A stretch of 64,000 nt of DNA from Plantago major (Eukaryota; Streptophyta; Magnoliopsida; Lamiales; Plantaginaceae), in NCBI GenBank assembly GCA_026545765.1, contig CM048840.1, positions 19,844,765 to 19,908,764 of the forward strand. The letters run 5' to 3'. This document shows positions 1-10,621 of the stretch, one piece after another. Below the pieces are notes generated by a model. It saw nothing but the letters and a program-made list of their open reading frames with translations, searched no databases and was not told the DNA's origin. Within the stretch, counting starts at the first letter, position 1. The number at the start of each line of letters is the position of its first letter. Made by a program: the position numbers and the translations under genes.

Positions 1-99
1 ACAATCTCGATTTCCTTGAGAGTCTCGTGAGGCTCGATTCACAATGTTCTAGGAAACTTCTCCTTCTGGCTCCCCACTCCGATCTGCGGGTTCTCCTTT

Positions 100-989
100 T
101 TAGCTGCAAGAACCGCTGACGGACCAGGGGTCAGGGTGGTCGCCAGCACATGGGCGAACGCTCTTCTTGTGGACATTATGTAACATTCCCAGGCTTCGCG
201 GACGTTTCCCACCTCTTCCGACTCCAAAGGGAGTTGGAAACTTCATTCTGTTATGGAGAGTGGAGGGGATAGCTCGGAATTGATTAAGCCCCGGGCGTCC
301 AAAGATGGCGTTGTAGTCGAAAGTACGGTCCACCACTACAAATCGGACCAACTGAGTAACTCTTTCCGGGAAAGTACCAAGCGAAACATGCAACATAACA
401 CTTCCCAGGGGTCGAACTGTTCCCCCTCCAAATCCCAGTATAGAGGTGTGGACCCTTTCATATTGGATTCTCCCTAGGGCCATCTGGTCCAGTGTTCTTT
501 TGGAAATGATATTCGAGGAACTCCCGGTGTCTACCAAAATCTTGTTCACTCGATAAGTTGCGATGGTCAAGGAAACCACTAGCGGAACATCTGGATCATC
601 AATGTCCTCTCCTCCTGTCGTAGGAAGAGGAATCTCACTATCATCGAAAAATATAGCGTTTGTACCCTGAATCGCTGGAGCAGCGTACGCTCTATCGTTG
701 TTCCGAAGATTTTGTGTTGTCCGCTCTCTTGCGTTCCTACTGTCACCTCCTGATGGCCCGCCCGCAATGGTGTTGATTACTCCGCTGTAGGGAGGGTTCT
801 CCATATCCATCTTGTCAGCAGTCTATACGGATGTCTATCCGTGCGAAGCGAGTGAGTCAAGTGAGGTGGCAAAGATAGCGGGCGGGGAGGTAGTTCTGTA
901 GCATTATCCTCCCTTCTTCGCTCCGCTCTATCGTGCCTAGAGGGTTCATCCGTGTAGATGTGCTCCTTGAGCTTGCCTTCTCGTACCAA
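100..989 (-). pseudogene. Protease region of Tat-like gypsy element
   Basis: After the Gag zinc knuckle, the frame continues to 777, then shifts to an open stretch at 810-100 (236 residues). This stretch contains INTIAGGPSGG, the retropepsin catalytic motif ILVDTGSSSNI, a central LGFGGGTVRPLG and the flap-like AIFGRPGLNQFRAIPSTLH. These are the landmarks of a plant gypsy aspartic protease. The protease would cut Gag-Pol. The frameshift near 780-810 separates it from Gag, and the reverse transcriptase region is outside the window. Confidence 0.82.
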
Positions 990-1010
990 GTGTTCAACCT
1001 CTGTTTTTAG

Positions 1011-2626
1011 TTAGATACAGTCATCAGTCTCGTGACCACGGCACTTGTGGAACTTGCAATACCCCTTTGCATCCCTATTCTTCCGGTTGTTGTGAGAGGG
1101 CTTGGGCCATTGAACGTCCAGCTTTTTCTCGATGATAGTCGCCAAGATGTCGGATCTTGGTCTGTTGAGACCGGTATAATCCGCATACCTCCTCGGCGGA
1201 CTTCTCTCCCTGTGGAAGCCTCTATCCCTGTGATCCTTTTTCGAGTCAAACTTCCCCGGGCATTGCTCTTGCTTCACCGGATCCTTTCCTTCTTGGAACC
1301 AGCTCTTACTGGAACATTCCTCCGATACTCCTCCCCGTACATCACTTCTTCACAGATGTCATCTAAATGCTTCTCACTCCTCACCTCCTGACTAGATAGT
1401 TTTCTGCGGAGCTCTGAGTTGAAAGTATTAGCGTACAGGTGACGGACCCGTTCCTTAATACTGTGCGGCTCAACTCGAAGAACTTCCGCGTGAAAGCAAT
1501 CTAAGAAGGTCCTAAGATCCTCTTGCTCCTGCTGTATAACTTCTGCCAGGTGCTCTACGGTTCGCTTTCTCCTCTTTGCCTTTCCAAATCGCGCCAAGAA
1601 CTTTGAAGAAAGGTCTGCATATGACTTTATCGACTTGTTCGGTAGAGCAGTGTACCAATCCATAGCCGTTCCGAAGAGAGTAGATGAGAACGTGAGAGCT
1701 TTTGTATTGTCGCTCATTCCCTTGGAATCCATCTTGCTGTTGTACCTTGTTAGGTGTCCAACAGGACAAGCATCCCCGTAATAGTACTCCAAGCTCGGGA
1801 TTGCTTGATCCGAGTTTCTGTTCCTTTCCTTTTCTCTCATGATTTCATCACACAAGGGATTTGGTGCACTAGTGGTTATCTGCTCATGGTCCTTTACCAG
1901 GCGTCCGAGATTCAGAATCTGGGCCTCCAAAGCCTTCTGTTGAGCATATATTTCATCGGCGGTCATGATTTCTCCTGTCCTCGGATGCACAGCTACATCC
2001 GCAGGGAGTTCTTCTATCCGGACCACTGGAACAGTTTCTTCCACCTGATCTCTGTTTCTAGGAGGTGCTTGTCGCGGAGCTCCTAAGTGTCTATTATCTC
2101 CTTCTTGATACTCTCTCCTTCCGTTTGGGCTTCCTTCACCTCGAGCGTGAGAGGCTGACGCCCGCCGGTCGAGAAGGTTCCGCAAATCCTCTTAAGGTGG
2201 CTGGTTCCCCAACCTCTCTTGGATCGGACGTTGCCTGTTCCTCGATAATGCAGGCTCTGCTTGAGGAGGAGTGACCACTGGCGGAGTGGCATGTTGAGGA
2301 GGAGCATTGTTAGACCCCAGGCAGCCTTGAATGATCGTGAGCAACCTATCGAACTGCGTCTCGCTTAGTCCGAGATCACTAGTGCGGACAGTGCGACCAT
2401 CGGGCATAGTGAACTGTTAGCCTGCTGCAGGGCCTTGAGCTTCAGCCGGTGAAGCTCGTACGACCCCTTCATCCGAGGACAGACTGGCCGTGCATCCCTC
2501 ACTCGGATATCTCCTTCCAGTTACAGCGGCTCTGCGTCCCCGGGTGGGCGGACGTCCTCGTGGGCGCGGTGGTGGAGTCCCTACCCCTGCAGCACCATCC
2601 CGCGCTGTTTGTCTTGTCCTTGCCAT
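1011..2626 (-). pseudogene. gag of Tat-like gypsy element (broken)
   Basis: One frame runs from 2626 to 1274 (451 codons). It has a proline/arginine-rich N-terminus and then a retrotransposon Gag core containing AMDWYTALPNKSIKSYADL and LARFGKAKRRKRTVEHL. Two TAA stops, at 2417-2419 and 2192-2194, interrupt it. Near 1274 the frame shifts, and the zinc knuckle YCKFHKCRGHETDDC is read in another frame down to a stop at 1011. Gag normally forms the virus-like particle and binds the element RNA. This copy cannot make it in one piece. Confidence 0.82.
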
Positions 2627-2661
2627 CGGCTCAATTCAAAACACGAAAACTTCTTGTAAGA

Positions 2662-2679
2662 TTCCCACAGACGGCGCCA
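2662..2679 (-). other. Primer-binding site of the gypsy element
   Basis: Just inside the LTR, the minus strand reads TGGCGCCGTCTGTGGGAA. This is the usual primer-binding sequence of this class of plant gypsy element. The exact tRNA was not assigned. Confidence 0.7.
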
Positions 2680-2682
2680 AAA

Positions 2683-3518
2683 TGTTGAGGGGTAAAACCT
2701 CTAACACTAACTAACTAAACTATTACAAATAACCTAGTCTAAGGCCCGCCTCCAACTTGAGGTCCAACGTAGTACTGGTCCGAGCTTGCGTACCTGAAAG
2801 GACTAAGTGGGGGGGGGTTAGAATGGGTTACCCGGATTGCCTATGTCAATCCGGTAAGAGACTTTACTCAGGAGAGAGTTGGAAGCTCTCAATGTAATAG
2901 TTATGAGGGATTATGATAATACTTGGGGATTCTTCCCTTGATATTGCTTACCTTAAGGTCTTGGACCTTGTACTATATTTATAGTTATCATATGCTTATG
3001 AGGTGGCTCACAAGATGATGCCAAGTGTACGTTTCAGATTTGGACACCAATGCTACCTTTGGCCCATGGCCCATTAGTGAACAGTAATCCAATACTAATC
3101 AATGGGCCTGGGAGGGTAGTTTGGACCTTTTCCCTACTTGAGTCTTTATCGCTTTGTTGGGTCGTGTTGGTCCCTCGGATCCGTCAATGGTCGATCTGCC
3201 CTTGGGTAACTCTGGATGTCCGAGCCAAGAGTCTCACGGAAGTATCTCAGTAGTTCTGTTATACGTTTGGACTTGATGTGATGGTGGCGTCCGAGATTCT
3301 CTCGTCCGGTCCGTTTGGCATCTCTTGGCATCGACGAGTCTTTTTCCCAATAGCTCTGTAGCCTAGTGAGGGTGTAGTGACTTTAGCGTACTGGTTGATT
3401 CACTTTGGCCGGACCATGTGAGTTCGGACCAGTACTGAATTGGCTAATTAAGCCGTGATGCGCTTTAGGACACGCTCTATGGCGCCCTTAATGGATTGGA
3501 CACATGTCCGTAACAACA
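2683..3518 (-). repeat. 5' LTR of the Tat-like gypsy element
   Basis: This 836-bp segment is bounded by short inverted ends (TGTTG at 2683 and CAACA ending at 3518 on the + strand). It sits immediately next to the primer-binding site, which fixes its inner end. Helitron coding similarity resumes after its outer end. The partner LTR is outside the window, so the boundary has not been confirmed by comparing the two LTRs. Confidence 0.75.
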
Positions 3519-3736
3519 GGTTCCGTTGTAATGTAATTGATTAAATTGTATTAAAGTGAGAATGGTTTTAAGAAATTACACTCAATTATAATTTGCTATG
3601 TATCTGATTCTTTTGAGAAATATATCAAATTATGAGATAGACTCAAATATATCAAATTCACTCATAGTAAACTTCAATTTTTTGATATATTTGAGTAGGA
3701 AAAGTATGAATTATGAAACATCTTCAATGTTTTCAG

Positions 3737-5103
3737 GTGATCCGTGTTGGAACCACATCTCGTGCAACAAAGATGCTCATTAATGGAGATATTCCTGAAT
3801 TTCAAGATTTCAACATGAAGTAAATTTTATTATTACTTAAGCTATTCATTGTTTTTAATGATTGGCATACCTGTAATATGTAAAGTTTTGGCATATGTAA
3901 GAAAAAAAAGACCGTAGGAACATCTGTTAGGCGTCGAAGATACAGTTTCCTAAGTTGCAACAGCCTCCCATTGTCCTGAGAGATCTACTTAGTAACCGAG
4001 ACGCTCACAGCAAGAACTTTGTTGAAAATATACATTTGTATAACATGATGTATGCATTTACCTCTATGGGAGGTATACAAGACAACTTTGTCAACAATGG
4101 TCGTGGTCCATATGCTTATAAACTTGTTGGACAAAATTATCATCGTGTTGGTAGTTTGCTACCAAATCAAGGACAATCCCCGAAATTCTCGAAAATTTAT
4201 ATGCATTGTGGGGAAGATGAGACACAATAGAGGATTGATGTCGTAAGGTATGGACAGTGTTTTTTAAACAAGTTAGTGACGTATTTTATCATTTAACTTT
4301 GTTTAACATATGTTCTCATCATTTCTTTTAGGTCAAAAAAATCATGTTGTGATGCTACGTGTAGACGTTACTTCACTCTGAGAGATGATAGATCAGCATA
4401 ACACGATAGCCAGAAACTTCAGAATGGCTACTGAGAGATTCAAAGAAAGTGTTGATCAAGATGTTAAAATATGTCTAATGGGAAGGAGGTCACGTGATGG
4501 TCGAATGTACAATCTCCCAACCTGCTCTGAAGTCGCTGCACTTATAGTGGGTACGTGAAATAAATTATATTTGAAATTACACTCAAGTATAATTTTCTAT
4601 GTATATGATTCTTCTGAATATTAACCATTTTTCTTATTGTAATAGGTAACAGCGAATACGATATGGACCCGAGAGATATTATACTTGAGCATAAAACTTG
4701 AGGACTTCAGCGTATTTCTGAATTGCACCCCAGCTACTTAGCTATGAAATATCCGCTACTATTTCCATATGGAGAGGATGGTTACCACACCGATATCCAA
4801 CATTCAGATAAGTCAGTTGGTGTCAGGCATAAGCTTACAATCAAGGAGTTTATATCGTTCAGGATATTTGACCGCGAAGACGAAGCCTCCACCATATTGC
4901 GCAGTAGAAAGTTGTTCCAAAAATTCTTAGTGGATTACTATATGATGATGGAGACACAAAGGCTTGCATTCATTATACACAACCAACCGAAACTCAGATC
5001 CGAATGTTATAAGAGGCTTGATGATGCAATACGTAGAGGTACTATTGATGTTGACAACCCTACCGATAGTGTCGGTAAGAGGATTGTTTTGCCATCTTCA
5101 TTT
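3737..5103 (+). pseudogene. Helitron transposase N-terminal part (Helitron-like N domain)
   Basis: Exon-like blocks are separated by introns. A short block near 3737-3820 reads VIRVGTTSRATKMLINGDIP, which may be an OB-fold/RPA-like remnant (tentative). Block 3945-4220 contains NMMYAFTSMGG, NNGRGPYAYKLVGQNYHRVG and SLLPNQGQSPKF, the hallmark of the Helitron helicase-like N domain. Block 4390-4552 reads MIDQHNTIARNFRMATERF and then MYNLPTCSEVAALIVG. Block 4705-5103 starts with RISELHPSYLAMKYPLLFPYG and ends at SSF, exactly where the CACTA element is inserted. Stops near 4230 and 4382 break the frame. The protein would cut and join DNA during rolling-circle transposition. Confidence 0.85.
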
Positions 5104-5130
5104 CACTACAAGAAATTACTGAAAAAACGA

Positions 5131-5460
5131 CGTTATGGGGCGACGGATTTTATCGGTCGCCCCATAACGACGGATCGCTTGTTTGGCGACGGATAAAATC
5201 AGTCGCCAAACCTAGCGACGGATAACTATCCATCGCTATATGGGCGACGGATTTTATTAATCCGTCGCCCATACTTTGCTTTTTTTAAAAAAAAAAAATT
5301 ACATATTAACGACGGATAATTTATCCGTCGTTAATATTTATATTTAAAATTAAAAAAAATCAACCGACGGATACTTTGTCCGTCGCTCTGTATGATGGAT
5401 AACTATCCGTCGCTCACATGACAGATCGATACGGGCCGACGGATACGTATCCGTCGGCCC
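5131..5460. repeat. Left subterminal repeats of the CACTA element
   Basis: Seven palindromic units share the core CGACGGAT...ATCCGTCG, with unit-specific arms. Examples are perfect 14-base arms CGTTATGGGGCGAC at 5131 and 5156, 9-base arms TTTGGCGAC at 5182, and a perfect 28-bp palindrome at 5433-5460. Such repeats are the usual binding sites of the TNPA-type protein in CACTA elements (family knowledge). Confidence 0.9.
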
Positions 5461-6315
5461 AGAGGGGTTTTAGCAGACTGCTCCTGTGAATTAGAAACCA
5501 TTTCGCACTTCTTCTTCCTTTCTCCTCCGTTTTTCTTCCTTTCTCCTCCTTCTCCTCCGTCAAATTCGGCCAATTGTTGACGATTCTTCTCAATCTTGGT
5601 GTCAATTCGAAGATCGTTGGACGAGGAGCTCGTTTCTTCCATCAATTTCAAATTTCATCCGCTATTTTCTTCGGAATCAACGGTATTTTGTCTAAACCCT
5701 AACTTTTTGAAATTTTGGATTTTTTTGATTTTTGACTACTTATTCTCAATTGTATGTTTATATGAAGTATGTAGTAGCTTGATTAGTTAATTTGATCAAT
5801 TATATGTAATTTGATTAATTTGATTTGTATATGTAATTTGATAGTTAGTTTAGTTAATTTGATATGAATGTATGTAGTAATTCAACATGTATGTATGTTA
5901 ATTTGATAAGTATGTATGTAGTGAAGTATGTATGTTAATTAATTATGTATGTAGTTAGTTTAGTTAGTTTAGTTAATTTGATATGTATGTAGTTAGTTTA
6001 GTTAATTTGATATGTAGGTAAGTAGTAGTTGGAGTTGATTTGATAAATTCGTATATGTACTAAATTACGAGGATGTAGTTAAGTGTTTTGAGCGACGGAT
6101 AATATGTTGATTATATTAACGTGTAATTTATAATTTATAACTTGTAGTAGTAAAACACTTAATAAATTTTGTAACACATCGAACACTTAATAATTAATTT
6201 ATAAGGAATGTATAATAATTAACAATTAATCTCTACAATCTTCTTATCCGAATTGGAATCGATCTAATAAATTAAATACGATCTAATCAATTGGAACAGG
6301 TTAAAAACGTATACA

Positions 6316-6723
6316 ATGAATTCCGACCGTTCATGGATGTACGATCAAATGCGGTAAATGGCGAGTTTCTAGGAGTTTTGTAGAAGGGTTAAAGGTTTCA
6401 TCTCGTTTGCCATGGGACGTCCAGGTAACTGGGGTTTGATAAAGTGTCCTTGCACATTGGAAACCTCAGAGAAACAAGCAATTTATGACTCCTACAAGAT
6501 GATTCGAGCACTTGCGACGTTATGGATTCATGCCTGAGTATCATGTATGGATTCATCACGGTGAGGAAGCACCGTCCATGGCATACCTCCAATGGAGGGA
6601 GAGGCGGGGTTTGGGGCCGCCTATTGAGTGCCTTTCTACTTGTCGGAACATGTGCATGGTGTATTGGGAGGAGGATGTAGATCTGTTGGAATGCAAGTTC
6701 TGTGGTAGGGAGCGTCACAAGTG
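6316..6723 (+). pseudogene. CACTA transposase N-terminal module, first degenerate copy
   Basis: This begins MNSDRSWMY like the second copy at 6994 and resembles the plant transposase-associated domain, with the conserved IHHGEE at about 6550-6570. Stops interrupt the first half. After the domain, it joins directly to a block like CMVYWEEDVDLLECKFCGRE (6650-6715), which in the second copy lies about 450 bp farther on. It is therefore a tandem duplicate of the 6994-7800 region with an internal deletion. Confidence 0.75.
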
Positions 6724-6993
6724 ATGAGGAGGGGGCTGCAAGAGAAAGAATCATTTGATAATCCGTTTTGTCTCTAGGCTTGTATAACTAGTAATCATTA
6801 GTTGATTTATGAAATCAAACATTATGGTAAAATTGAAGCTAATGTAACTTATATTATGTAATGCCGTAACAATTGATGTTGAAGCTAATATAACTTATAT
6901 TACGTAGCAATTGATTGAAATTGATTTATTATCGTAAATGATAGACCTCGATCTAATGAATTCAAATGTGTCAGGTTATTATCTAATTATTCA

Positions 6994-8173
6994 ATGAATA
7001 CCGATCGTTCATGGATGTATTGTCGTACTCTAAATGGCAGAGTTCAATCGAGTTTTCTGAAAGGGGTTGAAGGTTTCATTGCATTTGCAATCTCAACCGC
7101 TTGTGTAAAGGATGGGTTGATAAAGTGCCCTTGTGCAATGAAACAAAGGCGTAAACAAGCAATACGTGACTCTACAATGATAGTCCAAAGACTTGAGGAA
7201 AAATGGATTCACACTGCGTATCAGGTATGGAATCATCATGGTGAGGAAGCAGCACCGTCCAATACATATGACCAATACAGACAGCGTGGAAGGAAGAGAA
7301 AAAATGAACAAGTCGGGGGAACAAAGTACATCTGTAGGCGATACTATTCGAGCTCGAGTCGAACAAATGGTGTATGATGCTGCAGGGGCAGAGTTCATGG
7401 ACACAACTAACACTAAAACCGAGGTGGAGGTGGAGGAACCACCGAATCCTGAGGATCAGGTGTTCTTTGACTTGTTAGAAACATCAAGGAAGCCGGTTTA
7501 TCCGGGGTGTACAGCTCACTGAGTTGTCTTTGTTGGCTCGGCTAATGAGTTGTAAGGCTAATGGCCAGCAATCTGAAACGAGCTTCAATGAATGGGTTGA
7601 CGTAATGTCGGACCTTTGTCCTGAAGAAAACCTAGTTCCCACCAACTTTTACCAAGCGAAGAAAAAGATGCGGGGTTTAGGGTTGCCTGTGGTAACCATA
7701 GACTGTTGTCCGAAAATGTGCATGATCTATTGGGAGGAGAATGCAGATCTAATACAATGCAAGTTCTGTGGTAAGGAACGGTATAAGCGTTACAAGGAGG
7801 GGGCTGCAAAGAAATGACAGAAGAAAAATCTCCCACATAAGAAAATGTGGTACTTCCCTCTAGCACCTTGTTTGAAAAGATTGTATGCTTTAAGTACTTC
7901 TACGGATAAAATGCGGTGGCACAAGTGGTGTTTCTTGAATATCCAAGCAGGAAACGCGATAAGGCGGAATGGTTAGCTGCGGTACCTATTCGTGCTCGCT
8001 CGAAAGTGGAGTACATTGAGAAAGACGACTCAATTACCAATTCGTACCAACAAGAGGATGTCGATAAACAAGCAGAAAATCCCATAGAAGCAGATGATGA
8101 GTTGTTTGATCTGCACGAGGACCAATATGTAGACTTAGAGGACGGCGATAACGGTATATTATGTGTATTATAA
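6994..8173 (+). pseudogene. CACTA TNPD/TNP2-type transposase, internally deleted
   Basis: The N-terminal transposase-associated domain (MNTDRSWMY..., SSFLKGVEGFIAFA, then IKCPCAMK and VWNHHGEE) is followed by an acidic linker. A TNP2-like start comes next: RKPVYPGCTAHE, TNFYQAKKKMRGLGLPVV, CPKMCMIYWEENADLIQCKF and KMWYFPLAPCLKRLY. At the motif MRWHKW (about 7908-7925) the catalytic middle is missing. The sequence passes, in another frame, into a C-terminal DUF4216-like tail (AQVVFLEYPSRKRDKAEW, then an acidic end to 8173). Full TNP2 proteins have a DDE-type catalytic core in the missing part. Stops or frame changes occur near 7380, 7520 and 7816. The protein is non-functional. Confidence 0.82.
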
Positions 8174-8281
8174 CTAGTTAGTAGTTGATAACACTTGAGT
8201 AATTATATGTGTTATTATAATTTGTTCTGTATTATAACTGGTACTAACACATTTTATTGTATTTGTTACATGTTTTTGCAG

Positions 8282-10230
8282 ATGCCGCGACAGAGACCAC
8301 GACTATCTTTCCCCACCCACCGCATGATAGTCTTGGGTCGGGGACAGTCGAGGGGAGGGCTCTGTAGTCGTGGCGAAGTCTCAGATTCTGAGACCCCCCA
8401 AAGCGAGAGAGCGATCGGGGCTCTACCACCAGATGCATACATACAGGAGGGCGACCATGATGATTGTCCCTACCTCATGTTCGATCCACATCATCCCAAC
8501 GTCATGTGGAACGGCTTGCCTGTGATTTTTCCTGCTGGTCCTGCCAAGTAAGTATTATACATTCTTCTTAAATATGTAAAACATAACTTATGATAGTTGA
8601 CAAGTATAAATTATTGTACTAAAGTAATATATATTTGTTTCTTATATCTTATACATTGACAACAGTTTATGGCCTCGGGAGGTCCACAACAAACTAGGTG
8701 ACATCTTCCGGAGTAGGAGAGAGCCACCAGGGCAGGGTGGTGAGTTTTGGTCTCACATCTCGGACCGCATGAGGGCCGAGTACTTTGATAAGCTGAGGGT
8801 AAGTTAAAATATGACATTCGTTTGTTTGTAATTATAATCGTTTTAATATGAGTGGTATGTTAGCCACTGTATGTGAGTGGTATGTTAGCCACTATATGTG
8901 AGTGGTATGTTAGCCACTTTATTTGGGTGACATGTTAGTCACCATTGTGTTACTAAAATTTAGGACAATGTGAGTGGTATGTTAGCCACTATATGTGAGT
9001 GGTATGTTAGCCACTTTGTTTGGGTGATATGTTAGTCACCATTGTGTTAGTAAAATTTAGGACAATGTGAGTGGTATGTTAGCCACTTTGTTTGGGTGAT
9101 ATGTTAGTCACCATATCTGTGATGTTGTTGTATCTTATTAAATTGATGTAACATGGTGACGTTATATATGTATTGACTTTGGATGTTGTATGAAATTGGG
9201 AATGTAGAAGGAGTACTTCATTCCCAAGAGTTGATCCAGATCTGGCGTTTACGAGGTATGGGATCTAAAACCTCTGAGGATATGGTCTGTACTTGGAAGG
9301 CCATTCGGGATCGGGTGGCCCAATGCCTCCTGAGTTGATGCAGAGTGGGCCCTTTGGGATGCCTCTTGGCGCGAATCGTTGTCGAGGACATTACATACAT
9401 CAATGTAACCAGGCGTCTCGATCGATGCGGCAGGGAGGGCCGTTCACCACCTTGGGAGGCGATCTACTGTCACTGATTATTACCAATCGGTATGTATATA
9501 TATGTTTTTTTCAATCTAGCATTACATGTATGTATTGTGTCTCTGATTACTTAATTGTGAGATGATAAATTGTTGACTATATATGTTGTTCAGATCGCAC
9601 GGGGGGAGGTCACATCCAAGTATGACATCTTCAAGAAGGCCAAGCAGAAGGGCGGGGTATGGACCGACTGCCGGGCCTCGTCTATTGCGGTATGTTTATG
9701 TTGCTTAAATTTCATATTTGTACACTATTACAAGTTATTTTTGAAAAACAGTAACTGATCATGATATCTGCTATTTACGATTTCAGGCTGAGGTTGATGC
9801 TCAGGTGGCGAGGCAGGAGGACGAGACGGGTGATGTGTTGTCAACTGAACAAGTTGACAACATCTTCCTAGAGGTCAACAAACCGGACAACAAAGGACGA
9901 ATATATGGACTCGGGAGCCTCGGTTTGAGCTTGGCTAGTCCGGGGTGCTCCTCATCATCATCCCAGCAGTCTAGACGTCCGGTTTACACACATGACCAGG
10001 TCTCGGAAATGGTGCAGTCGCAGGTCCGGGAACAGGTTGCTCGGCTAACTCAAGAGATGGAGCAACAAAGGGACGAGATGGAGTGCCGCGACAGAGAACG
10101 AAGGGAGGAGAACGAGCGCCTTGATTCTGAATGGAGTTCATGTCCCGGTTCGGCCAACCCCCACCCCCGTCTGGTAGCTTGTTATGTATATGTACGTTCG
10201 GATTTATTATATTTACACTTGTTCGGATAA
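8282..10230 (+). pseudogene. CACTA TNPA-like protein with Ptta/En/Spm (Transposase_24) domain, degenerate
   Basis: The start MPRQRPRLSF at 8282 leads into an exon ending at 8547 (GT donor). Exon 8666-8798 encodes LWPREVHNKLGDIF and ISDRMRAEYFDKL. Exon 3 starts near 9208 (KEYFIPKS) and then hits a stop. The exon at 9594-9688 carries RGEVTSKYDIFKKAK and the exon at 9787-10230 carries FLEVNKPDNKGRIYGLGSLG. The last two are the signature of the plant Ptta/En/Spm transposase family. A glutamate/arginine-rich coiled coil follows (about 9990-10130). TNPA-type proteins bind the subterminal repeats and assist excision. The stop in exon 3 and the uncertain 3' end suggest decay. Confidence 0.78.
8849..9113 (+). 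repeat. Tandem repeat of small palindromes in an intron of the TNPA-like gene
   Basis: Units AGTGGTATGTTAGCCACT recur five or more times, alternating with GGTGATATGTTAGTCACC and a spacer ending TAAAATTTAGGACAATG. This gives a higher-order period of roughly 70-120 bp. Each unit is a short inverted repeat around a conserved TATGTTAG centre. It lies between the exons ending at 8798 and starting at 9208. Confidence 0.85.
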
Positions 10231-10258
10231 TTTCTCCTGCTCCTGATATTACTTTATA

Positions 10259-10514
10259 CTCCCTCCATTTCAGAAAAAGTGTTACATTTTACTATTCTGC
10301 GGTCAACTGTCTCCGCGTTTGACCACAATTTACTCTTAACGATATTAATAAATAAATTATTAAAATTATATAATGAAAATTTAGTAATTAAAATTTTATT
10401 ATATGATTTTATTAAATTATTTATTATTATCGTTTATGAGTAATTTGTGGTCAAACTCGAAGACAGTTGACCGGTCAAAGTCAAAATGTAACGCTTTCTC
10501 TGAAATGGAGGGAG
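10259..10514. mobile_element. Stowaway-like MITE inside the CACTA element
   Basis: Inverted ends CTCCCTCCATTTCAGA and TCTGAAATGGAGGGAG are flanked by TA on both sides (10257-10258 and 10515-10516), as in Tc1/mariner-derived Stowaway MITEs. The whole 256 bp is an imperfect palindrome. No coding sequence is present. Confidence 0.85.
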
Positions 10515-10621
10515 TATTATTTATCATTTATTGAAACATTTCCCGTATTATTGATTTATTATCGAACATTATATTGATTAAATAGGTGAACTACGAAAAA
10601 CAGGGATTAATATGAAATAAA

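Larger units (their letters stand above)
1..3518 (-). mobile_element. Ty3/gypsy retrotransposon, Tat-like lineage, 5' part (truncated by window edge)
   Basis: This is the 5' portion of an LTR retrotransposon read on the minus strand: LTR, primer-binding site, gag and protease. Reverse transcriptase and integrase would lie beyond base 1. The zinc-knuckle style (YCKFHKCRGHETDDC), followed by a segment like LKTEVEHLVREGKLKEHI, and the protease core ILVDTGSSSNI with IFGRPGLN are typical of plant Tat/Retand-type gypsy elements. The element is inserted in the 5' part of the Helitron that continues at 3519. The 5-bp target duplication should be GGTTC (3519-3523), but its partner is off the window. 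Several in-frame stops and frameshifts mean that it cannot make intact Gag-Pol. The lineage is an inference from motifs. Confidence 0.88.

Noticed and set aside
8849..9113. CRISPR-like appearance of regularly spaced repeats
   Set aside because: Plant nuclear DNA inside a CACTA intron. Units are short palindromes with repeated spacers, and there are no cas genes.
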